From Methanobacterium alkalithermotolerans (lineage in GTDB: Archaea; Methanobacteriota; Methanobacteria; Methanobacteriales; Methanobacteriaceae), in NCBI RefSeq assembly GCF_018141185.1, contig NZ_CP058560.1:372001-436000 (forward strand): DNA of 64,000 nucleotides, written 5' to 3'. The position numbers and the translations under genes are program-made. The notes beneath the pieces were generated by a model. It worked only from the letters and a program-made list of their open reading frames with translations. It ran no database searches and had not been told where the DNA came from. Each line of letters begins with the position of its first letter. Position 1 is the stretch's first letter. This document shows, piece by piece, positions 55,644 to 64,000 of this stretch.

Positions 55644-56315
55644 ATGCTGGAAAAAATATACCAGAGTATTGCGGATTTTGAAGAGGAAAATTCATTAGCA
55701 CGTAAAATCCGCTTAGAGCGGATAGAAATTTTCAAAGACCTGATTTCCAATCTAACCCCGCCCTTAAAGATTCTGGATGTAGGTGGAACAGAAGTTTTCT
55801 GGGATATAATGGGATTTGCCGGAGATGAAGATTACCACATAACCATATTAAACCTGTCCCAGGTAGAAACCAGATATCCTAATATAAAGAGTGTGAAGGG
55901 TGATGGTAGATACATGGAAGAGTTCCCGGATAAAGAATTTGATATAGTATTTTCCAACTCGGTTATAGAACATGTGGGAAATCTGGAAGAACAAAAAAAG
56001 ATGGCCGGTGAAATGCAACGTTTAGGAAAAAGATACTTCCTCCAGGCACCTAACTATTATTCACCTATAGAACCCCACTTCTTCTTCCCCCTCTTCCAGT
56101 TTCTACCACTACCCCTTAAAACCCTGCTACTTAGAAACTTCACTCTGGGCTATTTTAAAAAAACCCCGGAAAAAGAAAAAGCCCGGGAGTTAGTAGACTC
56201 CATCCACTTACCTAAAAAGAGTGAATTAGAAGAGATGTTTCCACAGTGCAGTATAAAAAATGAGAAATATTTAGGTTTTACACTTTCTTTTATTGTTTAT
56301 GGTGAGGTTTTGTAG
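55644..56315 (+). CDS. SAM-dependent methyltransferase (class I)
   Basis: 223 residues. Motif I LKILDVGGTEVFW (about 41-53; the usual GxGxG is altered to GGTE), a DGRYMEEFPDKEFDIVFSNSVIEHV stretch (motifs II-IV of Methyltransf_11-like enzymes) and FLQAPNYYSPIEPHFFFPLFQFLP. Substrate unknown. Because it stands between the lasso exporter and the nucleotidyltransferase it may tailor the peptide (lasso C-terminal methyltransferases are known), but similar enzymes also serve glycan islands such as the one that follows. Confidence 0.8.
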   Translation: MLEKIYQSIADFEEENSLARKIRLERIEIFKDLISNLTPPLKILDVGGTEVFWDIMGFAGDEDYHITILNLSQVETRYPNIKSVKGDGRYMEEFPDKEFDIVFSNSVIEHVGNLEEQKKMAGEMQRLGKRYFLQAPNYYSPIEPHFFFPLFQFLPLPLKTLLLRNFTLGYFKKTPEKEKARELVDSIHLPKKSELEEMFPQCSIKNEKYLGFTLSFIVYGEVL

Positions 56316-56480
56316 AGTGAATTTGGTTTTAATTATGAATTTGTAGGTAGATTGGATTTACAGCTTACTTTTTTTAAAAGTTTTTCCTGGTATTTTCATT
56401 AATTGTTTTTTTTTCAAATTAGAACTTTTTATAAACTACCATCCCCTATGAATAAATAATATAATATTGGAGTTTAGTGG

Positions 56481-57638
56481 ATGGTTGTGGATTATAAACT
56501 AAAAGCAGAAGATGAATTACTGCTTAGTTGTGCCCGGAGTAAACTGGAAAAAGAAGATGAAGCTAAGATAATTTCTATTCTGGATAACAATTTAGACTGG
56601 GAGCATATATTGGATATGGCTACCCGACACAGGTTACTGCCCCTTTTATATATTAATTTAAATGCTGTTTCTCCTTCTAAAGTTCCTGTTGATGTTTTAA
56701 GGTATCTTAAAACTAATTTTCATGATAATGCCCGGCGGAATCTATTGCTAACAGGAGAGCTTATTAAAGTTATGCAGTTACTGGAGGATAATGGTGTAAA
56801 GGCAGTTACTTATAAGGGGCCGGTTTTAGCTTATAGTGCTTATGGGAATGTGGGGTATAGGCAATTTAGAGATATAGACCTATTTATTGAAAAATCAGAT
56901 GTGGATAAAGCAAAAAATATAATGAATTCTAATGGTTACTATTTGGATCCACCTATTGAAGTTGATAATTCCACTTATATGAAGCTGGATAGTGAATATA
57001 GATTTAAAAATACATCTGGAGTTTTAATTGAGCTAAATTGGAATTTTGAAGGTCCTTATTTTTCTTTCAAATCCGATTCAAATAGGTTATTTAGTGATTT
57101 AATATTTAACCGAATTAATAATTTTGAAATCAGAACTCCATCCGCGGAAAATGAATTTTTAATGATGTGTATTCACTGTGCTAAACATAACTGGAATAGA
57201 TTATTATGGATTATGGACCTGGGAGAAGTTTTAGAAAAGAAAGATTTTAACTGGCAGAAAGTAATGAAAATTTCAGAAGAATTAGGTGTAAAAAGAATAT
57301 TAATTATAAACTTGATTCTAATTCAGGATTTTAGGGGAAGTCAAATTCCTGCTGAAATAAAAATAAATTCAGATAACCCGGCAAAAGAGATAGCACTACA
57401 AATAAAAAATAGAATTTTTAATATTGATGAGAATTCCTTGAACTTAATTGGAAAATTCTTTTTAGATCTAAAAAAAAGGGACAGCTTTCAAATTGGGATG
57501 AAAGACTGTATTTATGGATTGAGTAAGCCTACTAGCGATGAATATAAATTTTTGCAACTACCCAAATTTCTTTTTCCATTGTATATATTTATAAGACCTT
57601 TCTTATTAATGAGAAAATATGGTAAGGGGCAAATATAG
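56481..57638 (+). CDS. PF14907-type putative nucleotidyltransferase, RiPP-cluster type
   Basis: 385 residues. The N-terminal helical part (LLLSCARSKLEKEDEAKIISILDNN...HRLLPLLYINL) and the nucleotidyltransferase core GVKAVTYKGPVLAYSAYGNVGYRQFRDIDLFIEK, where RDIDLFI gives the paired Asp of the fold, are those of the NTP_transf_5 family. A later region HCAKHNWNRLLWIMDLGEVL is also typical. Members are often found in lasso and related RiPP clusters, but their substrate is unknown to me. Base use turns AT-rich toward the 3' end. Likely last gene of the lasso region. Confidence 0.78.
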   Translation: MVVDYKLKAEDELLLSCARSKLEKEDEAKIISILDNNLDWEHILDMATRHRLLPLLYINLNAVSPSKVPVDVLRYLKTNFHDNARRNLLLTGELIKVMQLLEDNGVKAVTYKGPVLAYSAYGNVGYRQFRDIDLFIEKSDVDKAKNIMNSNGYYLDPPIEVDNSTYMKLDSEYRFKNTSGVLIELNWNFEGPYFSFKSDSNRLFSDLIFNRINNFEIRTPSAENEFLMMCIHCAKHNWNRLLWIMDLGEVLEKKDFNWQKVMKISEELGVKRILIINLILIQDFRGSQIPAEIKINSDNPAKEIALQIKNRIFNIDENSLNLIGKFFLDLKKRDSFQIGMKDCIYGLSKPTSDEYKFLQLPKFLFPLYIFIRPFLLMRKYGKGQI

Positions 57639-57813
57639 CTTTGAATCATTATAATAATTTAATTAAAAGTGATTTAATAAAAAAAATGAAGTTGTCTTTA
57701 TATGTTTTAATTATTACTAGGTTATTGTTCATTATTTAATTGATTCTTAATACATCGTAATTCATTTCTATATCCTATTTTCAATTGATAATCTAAGCAG
57801 TTACTGATTCATA

Positions 57814-58822
57814 CTAAAACATTTGTTCTAAGGTAATAGTCTTTATACGAACCGTATCATCTAAATGGGGAGTGGAAATCTCATGTAAAATCAGATTATC
57901 CTGAGCCACTATGGAATGAGGTACCCCTGGTTCAATACGAATGGTATCATTTTTAGATAAAAACTCATTTCTATCCTCAAATTCAATATAACCGGACCCC
58001 TGCATAATTTACATGGTCTCGTCCTTTTTCTCATGGAAATGGAAGGATGTTTGGTAGCCCTCTTTAATGAAGAGTTCTTTATTCAAGTATTTATCCGTAC
58101 TAATTAGTACTTTCTCATATCCCCCGGGCTTGTCTTCCCGATTATGATATTCTTTCCGGATTTCTACTAATTCCTTGGCAGTGTCAATGGCCATCCAAAA
58201 GAGTTCCTTCTTCTTTATAATACCTAACTGGTTTTCACGGGCCAGATTGGGAAAAACCGTTTTTTCAATATCTCCAGTTTCAAATTCTCCAAAGTCTATA
58301 TTTCCCGGGGAATAGTAAACTCCCCCATTAATATAATAATCAAGGACTGGTTTTTCTTTAAAGGAAGTTAAGCGGTCACCACTTAATTCTACTATACCAT
58401 AGAGTGATTGCATCTGAGTGATGAAGATCGATAAGGGATAGCTGGATTTTTCCCCCTGTTCAACCATCTTCTTGATATTTAAATCGGCCACCACATCCCC
58501 ATTACGTATAATACAGGGTTGATACTTTAAATGTTCAAAACCTAACCGGATGGCATTCAAGGTGCCTAATGGTTTATCTTCTTCAACGTAGTCTATCTGA
58601 AGCCCCAGGCAATCATCACCATACCTTTGACGGATTTTATCCTCTAAAAATCCAGTTAATAATAAACTGGCCCACCCCTGCATTTTTGAATTCTGCAAGT
58701 TGTTTGTCCATGATGGTGTAATTATCCTGTATTTCGATTAGTGTTTTGGGTATTTCTTCAGTTAGGGGGCGTAATCTTTTTCCCATTCCGCCGCATAGTA
58801 TCATTCCTGCTGTTTTTTTCAT
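57814..58822 (-). pseudogene. Broken sugar-phosphate nucleotidyltransferase with C-terminal cupin
   Basis: One ancestral gene of about 336 codons is split by two lesions. The start (58822) encodes MILCGGMGKRLRPLTEEIPKTLIEI, a GlmU/RmlA-type NTP-transferase loop. The frame is lost near 58655-58665: GVGQF continues as LLLTGFLEDKI in the +1 frame. That second frame runs through GTLNAIRLGFEHL, IRNGDVVADL, YINGGVYY to HFHEKKDETM, then hits TAA at 58009-58011. The same frame resumes at once with IMQGSGYIEFEDRNEF, the rest of a cupin (expected DET-x-Y-x-x-x-GSGYIEF, so a Tyr codon became TAA). Two independent lesions make sequencing error an unlikely sole cause. Confidence 0.85.
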
Positions 58823-59274
58823 GTTTTTACCGGTTATGTTCAGAATATTATAATCGAGGATTTAGTACATTTCATCCAGTCTACGGTTTTTTGTATTTCT
58901 TCTTGTGGTGGAACCTAGGGATCAGATTTTAAATCTAGTATTGGCTTGGAAAAGTCTATATTATTGACTTTGGTTGTAAAATCATCAGCTATGATAAGTA
59001 TCCAGACTATAATCTATAAGCCGGTTAGATCCAATAAAACCCGACCCTCAGTAACCAGTACTTTTTAGTTTCCATGTTATTCGCAAACATTTTAGTACAT
59101 GATCATTAAATACTTATTAATTTATTGTTTCATGAACTAAAAACTATTATGCAGTATAGTATTCAATGAAAAAGTTTATAGTCTCATTAACAAAGATAAC
59201 CGTATTCTAATTAGTAATGATAATCTACATAAAAAGTTTTTTAAAGATGTTAGGCGGTTACGGTGAGTGAATAT
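58823..59274. other. Intergenic, degenerate region
   Basis: No intact gene. Many stops in all frames and no clear promoter. Together with the flanking pseudogenes it looks like eroded coding DNA of a former glycan locus. Confidence 0.4.
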
Positions 59275-59392
59275 ATGAAGATAAGATAATCTTAATTACA
59301 GGAGTAGCCAGGTTTGTGGGCAGTAATTTGACCAGCCAAATAGCAGAATTAAACCTAAACAATTATAGTTATAGATAACCTGCCATAAAAAA
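59275..59392 (+). pseudogene. Fragment of an NAD-dependent sugar epimerase/dehydratase
   Basis: From 59280 the frame reads DKIILITGVARFVGSNLTSQ, plainly the Rossmann start (ILITGGAGFIGSNL) of an extended SDR epimerase, with two Gly lost. About 27 residues later the next strand motif (VIVIDNL) is found in the +1 frame as IIVIDNLP and then stops. Only about 40 codons of a 310-codon gene remain. Confidence 0.75.
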
Positions 59393-59456
59393 TTAAAATC
59401 TTCAAAAAATAGCATTATTGCTTATATAATATTTAATATGATAATTGTGTGGTAAA

Positions 59457-60491
59457 ATGAACGAATTAAATGTAGGCGTAATAGGGATTGGAAAAATGGG
59501 ATTACTACATTCAGGTATTTTTAATGGCCTAAACGATAGTAATCTTGTTGCTATAGCTGAAAAAGATAAAGTTATGTCTATGGGATTAAAAAAGTATCTT
59601 CCAAATGTCGAAGTATATACCGATTATGAAAAAATGATCAAATCCGAAAATTTAGACATTCTTGTAATTACAACACCAGTTTTTCTCCATAAACCCATGA
59701 TAGAAAAAGCAAATGACTACAATCTTAACATAATGGTAGAAAAACCTCTAGCTTTGAATTCAGAAGAATGTAAATCAATTTTAAATAAAAAAATTAATGG
59801 AAAAACATTAGTTGGATATTGTAGAAGGTTTGCTGGAACTTATAGCTTTGTAAAAGAAATTATCGAAAATTCTACTCTGGGAAAACTTATATCTTTTCAA
59901 TCTCAGATGTTTGTAGAGCAAGTTTTAGATAAAGAAAAAGGATGGCAATATGATCCATCTAAAAGTGGTGGTGGGGTATTAATTGATTTAGGATCTCATG
60001 CAATAGATTTACTACATTATTTTTTTGGAGAAATTGATTCAGTTAATGCTATAGGTAAAACCGTTTTTAGTGGAAATGTAGAGGACTATGTTTCAGCTAA
60101 TTTTAAACTAAAAGAACGTATCATGGGAAGCATGGAACTCTCCTGGTCAAGGCGTAACTACCGATTACCTGAGCTAAAATTCAATATACAGTTTGAAAAT
60201 GGTGATGTAGTGGTTACTGAAAAATATGTTGAGATATACTCTAAAATAAATAATGGAAAAATTAAAGAGGGTTGGAATACTTTTTATAAGCAGAACCTTA
60301 CTAGTCAAGTTCCATTGGATATAGGTGGTCCAGAATATACTTTAGAAGATTTACACTTTATAAAATGTATAAATGAAGATAAAACTAGTTTATGTGATTT
60401 TAAAGAAGCTGCTAAAACCAACTTTGTTATTGATTCCATATACTCTTCAATAAAAAACGAAAGTTTGGAAAAAATAAAATATGGTGTTTAA
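59457..60491 (+). CDS. Gfo/Idh/MocA-family oxidoreductase
   Basis: 344 residues from ATG 59457. Rossmann start NVGVIGIGKMGLLHSGIF, the family EKP motif (MVEKPLALNSEE), and GGVLIDLGSHAIDLLHYFFG with the catalytic His. NAD(P)-dependent oxidation or reduction of a (nucleotide) sugar is likely. A TATA box CTTATATAATATTT at 59421-59434 puts transcription start close to the ATG, so the leader is very short. First of three tightly spaced genes (2 and 11 nt gaps), all AT-rich, in the surface-glycan island. Confidence 0.88.
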   Translation: MNELNVGVIGIGKMGLLHSGIFNGLNDSNLVAIAEKDKVMSMGLKKYLPNVEVYTDYEKMIKSENLDILVITTPVFLHKPMIEKANDYNLNIMVEKPLALNSEECKSILNKKINGKTLVGYCRRFAGTYSFVKEIIENSTLGKLISFQSQMFVEQVLDKEKGWQYDPSKSGGGVLIDLGSHAIDLLHYFFGEIDSVNAIGKTVFSGNVEDYVSANFKLKERIMGSMELSWSRRNYRLPELKFNIQFENGDVVVTEKYVEIYSKINNGKIKEGWNTFYKQNLTSQVPLDIGGPEYTLEDLHFIKCINEDKTSLCDFKEAAKTNFVIDSIYSSIKNESLEKIKYGV

Positions 60492-60493
60492 AA

Positions 60494-61339
60494 ATGGAAT
60501 TAATATTAGGGCATAATCAATTTATAGGTATAAGTCATATCTCAGAAGATAGAAGTAGGGAAAGAGAAAAAAAATTTTCAAATATTGAAAATATTTATAA
60601 AGTTGCAGAAAATGCCAGTGATTTAGGTTATAAAGGGATGGTTATAGAAACACATCCAAGAATGATAGAATTTTTTAACTATTATAAAGAAAATCAAACA
60701 TTTGATATGGATTTTTATCTTCAAGTTCCTTATGTAGTTGGATATGTTAAAAAAATGAATGAAAAAGGAATCAAGGGACTTTTATCTGATTTAATGGGCC
60801 AAACAGGTTTTATCGGGGCTGGGGGGCTTGCCTTAAAAGGGGCAAGTAATTTTTTAAAGAGAGATTATATGGCCTTAGCCATGTCAATTCTTAAATTAGA
60901 AGTTTCGCCGTTTACTGATGTCAACATTAAATCTTTGTTATTGCATAATGTTTTTACTGATTTACTTTTATCTTTGAAAATAGAGGATGCTTTTATAAAA
61001 TATGAAAGTTATGTTAAAGATGATTTAGGAATAGATCCTGGTTTAATCACACTTAATTTTCCAATGTTAAAGAATAATTTAGATTCATGGAATATCAAAC
61101 CAAAATATGTTATGACACCTTTAAATCCATCAGGATATGATATGAATCCCTCCAAAGAAATTGTCGAAAAAAATATAGTAGATTATAATGGAAAAATTAT
61201 TGCTATGAATGTATTAGGTGGAGGAGCATTCACTGTTAAAGATTCAAGTGATTACTTAAAAAGATTTATAAATATAAATCAGTGTGTTATTGGCGCTTCT
61301 TCTGGCGAACACTTGAAAGAATTAATAGAAACGTTTTAA
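60494..61339 (+). CDS. Putative aldo/keto-reductase-like TIM-barrel protein
   Basis: 281 residues. Not clearly a known enzyme. The alternating beta/alpha pattern and the C-terminal NQCVIGASSGEHLKELIE, which resembles the end of aldo/keto reductases (VIIGASSPEHLEEN), suggest a TIM barrel; the usual AKR catalytic Asp-Tyr-Lys-His set is not evident. Starts 2 nt after the Gfo/Idh gene, so the two very probably act on the same sugar. ILGHNQFIGI at the N-terminus is a distinctive feature. Confidence 0.65.
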   Translation: MELILGHNQFIGISHISEDRSREREKKFSNIENIYKVAENASDLGYKGMVIETHPRMIEFFNYYKENQTFDMDFYLQVPYVVGYVKKMNEKGIKGLLSDLMGQTGFIGAGGLALKGASNFLKRDYMALAMSILKLEVSPFTDVNIKSLLLHNVFTDLLLSLKIEDAFIKYESYVKDDLGIDPGLITLNFPMLKNNLDSWNIKPKYVMTPLNPSGYDMNPSKEIVEKNIVDYNGKIIAMNVLGGGAFTVKDSSDYLKRFININQCVIGASSGEHLKELIETF

Positions 61340-61350
61340 GTGGAGATAAA

Positions 61351-62478
61351 ATGCCTAATAAAAAAATTGCCATTGTAGGAGCTAGGGGAATTGCCAATTA
61401 TGGTGGATTTGAAACTTTCGTTAGTGAATTAGCACCAAGATTAGTAGAAAAAGGTTTCGAAGTTTATTGTACTTGTGAAAGAGATACTGAAATGCCTCCA
61501 GAGTACAAGGGAGCTAAACTTATATATTTCCCTTTTAAAATGCCTGAAAACTATCAGTTAAGGAAAATTGTTGAATTTTTTTATGATATTTATTTTGGCA
61601 TTATCTGCAGCTTTAAATATGATATAGTCTACTTTTTAGGTTTTAGTGCCAATATCTTCACCGTTTTTCCTAGAATTCTTGGAAAAAAAAGTTTTGTTAA
61701 TATGGCAGGTTTAGAATGGGAAAGATCAAAATTTAGTAAAAATGAAAGAATGCTATTGAAATTTTTCTTTAAATTAGCGTTAATAGGTTCTAATTATACT
61801 ATAATAGATAATAAAAAACTAATTAATCATATCGATAAAAAGTATCATGATAAAGTTGTTTATATTTCATACGGGGTTAATGAAATTCCTGAAATAAAAT
61901 GGGAACAAAAGATTATTGATTATTATACTAACACTAAAGTAAATCCCAGTGCATATTGGTTAGCTGTCGCAAGGCTCCAGCCAGATAACAATATAGAAAC
62001 TATTCTAGAGGGGTATATTAAGAGCAATAGTAATAAACCTTTAATTATAATAGGTAATTTTTCATGTGAAGAGGATTATGAAATAAATATAAAAACAATT
62101 ATAAATAATTGGCCTGATAAAAAAATAATTTTAACAGGTGGAATTTACAACCAAAAACATTTAAACATGTTTAGACAGCATTGTTTTGGATATATTCATG
62201 CACATTCTATAGGTGGAACTAATCCGTCTCTTTTAGAAGCTTTGATTATGAAAAATATTATAATTGCAAATGATAACGATTTTAACAGGGAAGTAGCTGA
62301 AGATAATGTGATTTATTTTAATAATGATTATGATCTAAGCGAAAAAATAAATTCGATAGAAAAAGACTATTTTGATTACACAAAATTATCGGAACTTTCT
62401 TATAAAAAAGCAAAAACAGATTTTTCATGGGATAATATTGTCAATAATTATAAAAATTTATTTCTGGAAATTAAATGA
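61351..62478 (+). CDS. GT4 glycosyltransferase with DUF1972 N-terminus
   Basis: 375 residues from ATG 61351 (GGAG upstream; the longer frame to 61282 runs through the preceding gene). N-terminal KIAIVGARGIANYGGFETFVSELAPRL is the DUF1972 signature of rhamnosyl/galactosyltransferase-like enzymes; C-terminal SIGGTNPSLLEALIMKNIIIANDNDFNREVAED is the donor-binding half of family GT4 (E-x7-E region). Transfers a sugar from a nucleotide sugar to a growing glycan at the cytoplasmic face. Third gene of the AT-rich operon. Confidence 0.87.
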   Translation: MPNKKIAIVGARGIANYGGFETFVSELAPRLVEKGFEVYCTCERDTEMPPEYKGAKLIYFPFKMPENYQLRKIVEFFYDIYFGIICSFKYDIVYFLGFSANIFTVFPRILGKKSFVNMAGLEWERSKFSKNERMLLKFFFKLALIGSNYTIIDNKKLINHIDKKYHDKVVYISYGVNEIPEIKWEQKIIDYYTNTKVNPSAYWLAVARLQPDNNIETILEGYIKSNSNKPLIIIGNFSCEEDYEINIKTIINNWPDKKIILTGGIYNQKHLNMFRQHCFGYIHAHSIGGTNPSLLEALIMKNIIIANDNDFNREVAEDNVIYFNNDYDLSEKINSIEKDYFDYTKLSELSYKKAKTDFSWDNIVNNYKNLFLEIK

Positions 62479-63044
62479 ATATTAGAGTATTATAATAACT
62501 TCATGTGATTCATGTAGTTATAAAAATAATCATTTTCTATTTTCAAATTCTGAGAGAATTATTTCCCGAAATAAATGTCAAATTCGATTTATTCAATGCA
62601 AATGTTGGATTAATTCCTAAGCACGCAACCAATGAAGACTAAAAACCAGTCATCATTTTGGGTACTGTGCAGATCCTGCTTATGAAAATATAATCAATGA
62701 TATCATCAATAATTCAAAGAATATCATTTTTAGGATGAGTTTATAAAACCAATCTATTGAATATCTTAGAAAAGATTTATCTTCTATTCACAAGCAATTT
62801 TGGGGACGAATCCTCTTTATTAGACTATGATTTCAAAGATTTAATAATCCATGATGATTTATATTTATCGTGAAAAAAATACAGCTTTATATTTTAGAAT
62901 TCATTAAAAAATCGCTATAATATGTTGAAATAGGGACATATATTTAAAATTAAAAAAGATGGCTAATACAAATTAATTAGAGTATATTCTTGGGATTCTA
63001 TTATTAAAGCATATAACCAGTTATTTTCATTCGGAGGAAAATTT
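62479..63044. other. Probable eroded coding DNA between two glycosyltransferase genes
   Basis: No intact frame. Short stretches keep protein-like character, for example FPEINVKFDLFNANVGLIP from about 62564 and LLDYDFKDLIIHDDLYLS near 62818-62872, interrupted by stops and frameshifts. I cannot assign a family. GGAGG at 63034-63038 is the ribosome binding site of the next gene. Confidence 0.35.
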
Positions 63045-64000
63045 ATGAAAATCCTTTTAATAAATTTTATGGAAACTACATATCCCGGAGGAATAAATAA
63101 AGCAGTGCGAGAAATAGCCAATAATCTTTCAAAAAATCATGAAGTAACTGTTCTTCAATCAAATCCTTTTAATCTATCAAGCGAAGAAAATTATGAAGAA
63201 TTTAATATAATTAGAGTCTCTTCATGGCTTGAAAAATATACTTATGGATTAAATCCCGAATTTGCAATATATTTAAAAAAGCATTTTCATGAACTTAATC
63301 CAGATATTATTCATATTCATGGATATACAACTTTATTTTCTATTGAAGCTATTCATATTATTAAGAAGATGAATAAAAAGGCACCAATTATATTATCACC
63401 ACATTATAGTATTTTTTCTCGTAATACATTTGCCGGAAAATATTTTTCAGGAATATATAACCAATTAATAGGTAAACGATCAATTAAAAAGGCAGATATT
63501 ATCATAGCATCTTCCAATTTTGAAGCAGATAATTTAAAAAAATATTTGAATGTTCCTGAAGAAAAAATAAAGATAATTACTCATGGTATAAACAATTTTA
63601 ATCCAGTTCATAATAAAAAAAAAGAGGGTTTGATAAATCTTTTATATGTAGGTTATTTATTAGAACTAAAAGGAGTACAATATATCTTGGAAGCAATGAA
63701 TGAACTAATCAACAAAAAAAAAGTCCCGGTTTGTTTAAGAATTGTGGGTGAAGGACCATATAGGGATAAGCTAAAAAAAATTGCTGATGAATTAGATTTA
63801 AATGAATTTATTATTTGGGAAGGTTTTATTCAGAATTCTAATATGGAAAAGCTTCTAGAATATTATAAAAAAGCAGATATTTTATTATTGCTATCACAAT
63901 CAGAAAACTATGGAATAGTAGTAATAGAATCTTTAGCAATGGGAACACCAGCTATAGTAACTAAAAGAACTGCACTTAAAGAATTTTTAGATGAACCTGG
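63045..64000 (+). CDS. GT4 glycosyltransferase, 3' end beyond the window
   Basis: 318 codons are visible and the frame is open at the edge. ATG 63045 follows GGAGG by 6 nt. N-terminal MKILLINFMETTYPGGINKAVREIANNL is the acceptor half with the Gly-Gly loop of GT4 enzymes; later LLYVGYLLELKGVQYILEAM, RIVGEGPYRDKLKKIAD and SENYGIVVIESLAMGTPAIV (E-x7-E) form the nucleotide-sugar half. Likely function: adds a hexose to a surface polysaccharide or glycoprotein glycan. Confidence 0.9.
   Translation, partial: MKILLINFMETTYPGGINKAVREIANNLSKNHEVTVLQSNPFNLSSEENYEEFNIIRVSSWLEKYTYGLNPEFAIYLKKHFHELNPDIIHIHGYTTLFSIEAIHIIKKMNKKAPIILSPHYSIFSRNTFAGKYFSGIYNQLIGKRSIKKADIIIASSNFEADNLKKYLNVPEEKIKIITHGINNFNPVHNKKKEGLINLLYVGYLLELKGVQYILEAMNELINKKKVPVCLRIVGEGPYRDKLKKIADELDLNEFIIWEGFIQNSNMEKLLEYYKKADILLLLSQSENYGIVVIESLAMGTPAIVTKRTALKEFLDEP

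Noticed and set aside
58741..58932. 63-codon plus-strand frame over the pseudogene start
   Set aside because: It is antisense to the conserved NTP-transferase loop and shows no domain of its own.

Overview
The window reads as chromosome of a methanogenic archaeon of the Methanobacteriales, most likely Methanobacterium or a close relative. Evidence: pseudomurein-binding repeats joined to transglutaminase-like endoisopeptidase domains, many PAS/HisKA_2 sensor kinases, very large beta-helix/DUF11 surface proteins, AT-rich DNA with archaeal TATA-type promoters and strong GGAGG-type ribosome binding sites. No rRNA, tRNA, CRISPR array, insertion sequence or phage gene was recognised.

Layout. 0-9 kb: three tandem paralogues of secreted cell-wall enzymes (the first cut by the window edge); the two complete ones carry a TIM-barrel glycosidase-like domain, pseudomurein-binding repeats and a Cys-His-Asp isopeptidase domain. 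9-26 kb: a signalling block with four HisKA_2 kinases, one REC-PAS regulator, a DUF454 membrane protein, a zinc-ribbon membrane protein and a Gly-rich beta-helix adhesin. 26-29 kb: rmlD-rmlA-rmlC for dTDP-rhamnose. 29-32 kb: two small genes, degenerate repeats and a 60-bp minisatellite. 32-43 kb: flavodoxin, membrane proteins, an HTH regulator, hydrolase, MFS transporter, VapBC-type toxin-antitoxin pair, an RsbW-GNAT fusion with an M20 amidohydrolase, and an AAA ATPase preceded by 34-bp repeats. 43-44 kb: rmlB, away from its partners, and a candidate small structured RNA.

44.5-57.6 kb holds the most notable system: a lasso-peptide (RiPP) cluster. Genes for the leader-binding RRE protein (B1), the transglutaminase-fold leader peptidase (B2) and the asparagine-synthetase-like cyclase (C) are followed directly by a 43-codon gene, 47286-47417, that has all the hallmarks of a lasso precursor (YxxP leader motif, Thr at -2, Gly1 and Asp8 in the core, C-terminal Ser). 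After a convergent 4.1-kb adhesin gene come an HPr-kinase-like enzyme, an ABC exporter, a methyltransferase and a PF14907-type nucleotidyltransferase. Together they predict a secreted, possibly C-terminally phosphorylated, acidic lasso peptide.

57.8-64 kb is an AT-rich glycan island with decayed genes (a sugar nucleotidyltransferase-cupin pseudogene with one frameshift and one nonsense codon, an epimerase stub) and apparently live ones (Gfo/Idh/MocA oxidoreductase, AKR-like protein, two GT4 glycosyltransferases, the last cut by the window edge).

Two cross-cutting observations: (i) three large secreted-protein genes seem to start at non-AUG codons (AUU, AUU, ACG) at correct spacing from perfect Shine-Dalgarno sequences; (ii) the recently amplified or composition-shifted segments are strikingly A+C-rich on the + strand whichever strand is coding, suggesting a strand-biased mutational process tied to repeat expansion rather than codon preference.
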